Shown piece by piece: positions 63,700 through 64,000 of a stretch of DNA of 64,000 nucleotides; the first letter of the stretch is position 1, and every line of letters begins with the position of its first letter. The stretch lies in contig NZ_JAGYPH010000001.1 in NCBI RefSeq assembly GCF_018343525.1, positions 1-64,000 of the forward strand. The letters run 5' to 3'. The stretch comes from Lederbergia citrea. GTDB lineage: Bacteria; Bacillota; Bacilli; Bacillales; Bacillaceae_C. The position numbers were made by a program, and so were the translations under genes. Under the pieces are notes generated by a model, which was not told where the DNA came from, did not search any database, and worked only from the letters and a program-made list of their open reading frames with translations.

Positions 63700-64000
63700 A
63701 TGTCAACTGGCCATTACTTTTTTGCGCTATCGCTTCCGGATGAAGTGAAGGAAAGCTTGCGTGAAATAAGCAATCAGCTTCAGAAGAAATACCCTTTTAA
63801 AAATTGGGTTCATCATGAAGATTATCATATCACGCTTGCTTTTCTAGGACGCGCAGCGGAAAAACAGCTTTTAGAAGCAATTCATCGGACGAAACAGGCT
63901 TTATGTGATTTTCCGGCTTTTCCGCTTTCGGTAGGTGGTATAGGCGTATTTGGCAGTAATAAAGCTCCAAGGATTTTATGGGCGGACACAGGACATTCTG
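63700..64000 (+). CDS. thpR: RNA 2',3'-cyclic phosphodiesterase (2H family), partial
   Basis: About 100 N-terminal residues before the window ends. Starts MSTGHYFFALSLPDEVK; first HXTX motif HITL at 43-46 (YHITLAFLG), diagnostic of the 2H phosphoesterase / 2'-5' RNA ligase family. GAGGGGAG eight bases before the ATG at 63700. The second HXTX motif lies beyond the edge. Confidence 0.9.
   Translation, partial: MSTGHYFFALSLPDEVKESLREISNQLQKKYPFKNWVHHEDYHITLAFLGRAAEKQLLEAIHRTKQALCDFPAFPLSVGGIGVFGSNKAPRILWADTGHS

Overview
The window reads as chromosomal DNA of a spore-forming member of the Bacillaceae. The gene content and much of the order match the yt* region of Bacillus subtilis downstream of rrnB: a 21-gene-type trnB tRNA cluster, then yteA, the men operon, dps, ytkD, ytlDCA, ytmA/ytmB, pckA, SAM-riboswitch metK, asnB, ytoA, ytpA/ytpB, ytqB (mnmM), ytzC, a yttB-like MFS gene, T-box leuS, cse60, ytfP, ytgP (murJ), ytzG, amyX, glgBCDAP, ytzE, pepV and thpR. 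Family assignments come from motifs and recalled homologues; no database search was possible.

Layout. 1-1841: the 3' end of a tRNA-Thr and 19 complete tRNAs, closed by a terminator. 1.9-10.3 kb: a DksA-like regulator, menA, then menF-menD-menH-menB-(terminator)-menE, which is menaquinone synthesis without menC. 10.3-12.8 kb: small conserved genes, yidD, a Dps with a sigma-B type promoter, and ytkD. 12.8-16.7 kb: an ABC importer (ytlD-ytlC-ytlA), a peptidase-like hydrolase and ytmB. 16.7-20 kb: pckA with a CcpN-like operator, divergent from S-box metK. 20-26.2 kb: an accessory stretch with a CPBP protease, a dead transposase, three GC-rich inverted repeats, asnB, a C39-like peptidase and ytoA. 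26.2-33.9 kb: ytpAB (lipid/terpene), mnmM, ytzC, an MFS transporter, T-box leuS and a rhodanese. 34-36 kb: an orphan pair of Opp-type permeases and a second transposase remnant. 36-44 kb: two large secreted proteases (M14 carboxypeptidase and S8 subtilase with FlgD-like repeats) around cse60 and ytfP. 44-47.4 kb: a short repeat array, murJ, a Gly/Pro-rich protein and a pseudouridine synthase. 47.4-58 kb: pullulanase amyX divergent from a complete glycogen operon. 58-61 kb: nested repeats, ytzE and an intact IS3/IS150-type element with a 3-bp target duplication, inserted into the loop of a terminator. 61-64 kb: pepV, dat and the start of thpR.

Most of the region is conserved housekeeping DNA: menaquinone, glycogen synthesis and breakdown, gluconeogenesis (pckA), SAM supply, tRNA charging and modification, and lipid II flipping. 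The most noteworthy non-standard signals are the split terminator at the IS insertion, the hairpin that buries the transposase ribosome binding site, the foreign-looking domain inserted in the M14 protease, the helically phased CGGTAGT array in front of murJ, the inverted extended repeats flanking asnB-ytoA, and the nested repeat after glgP. I did not find a convincing new defence or biosynthetic system.
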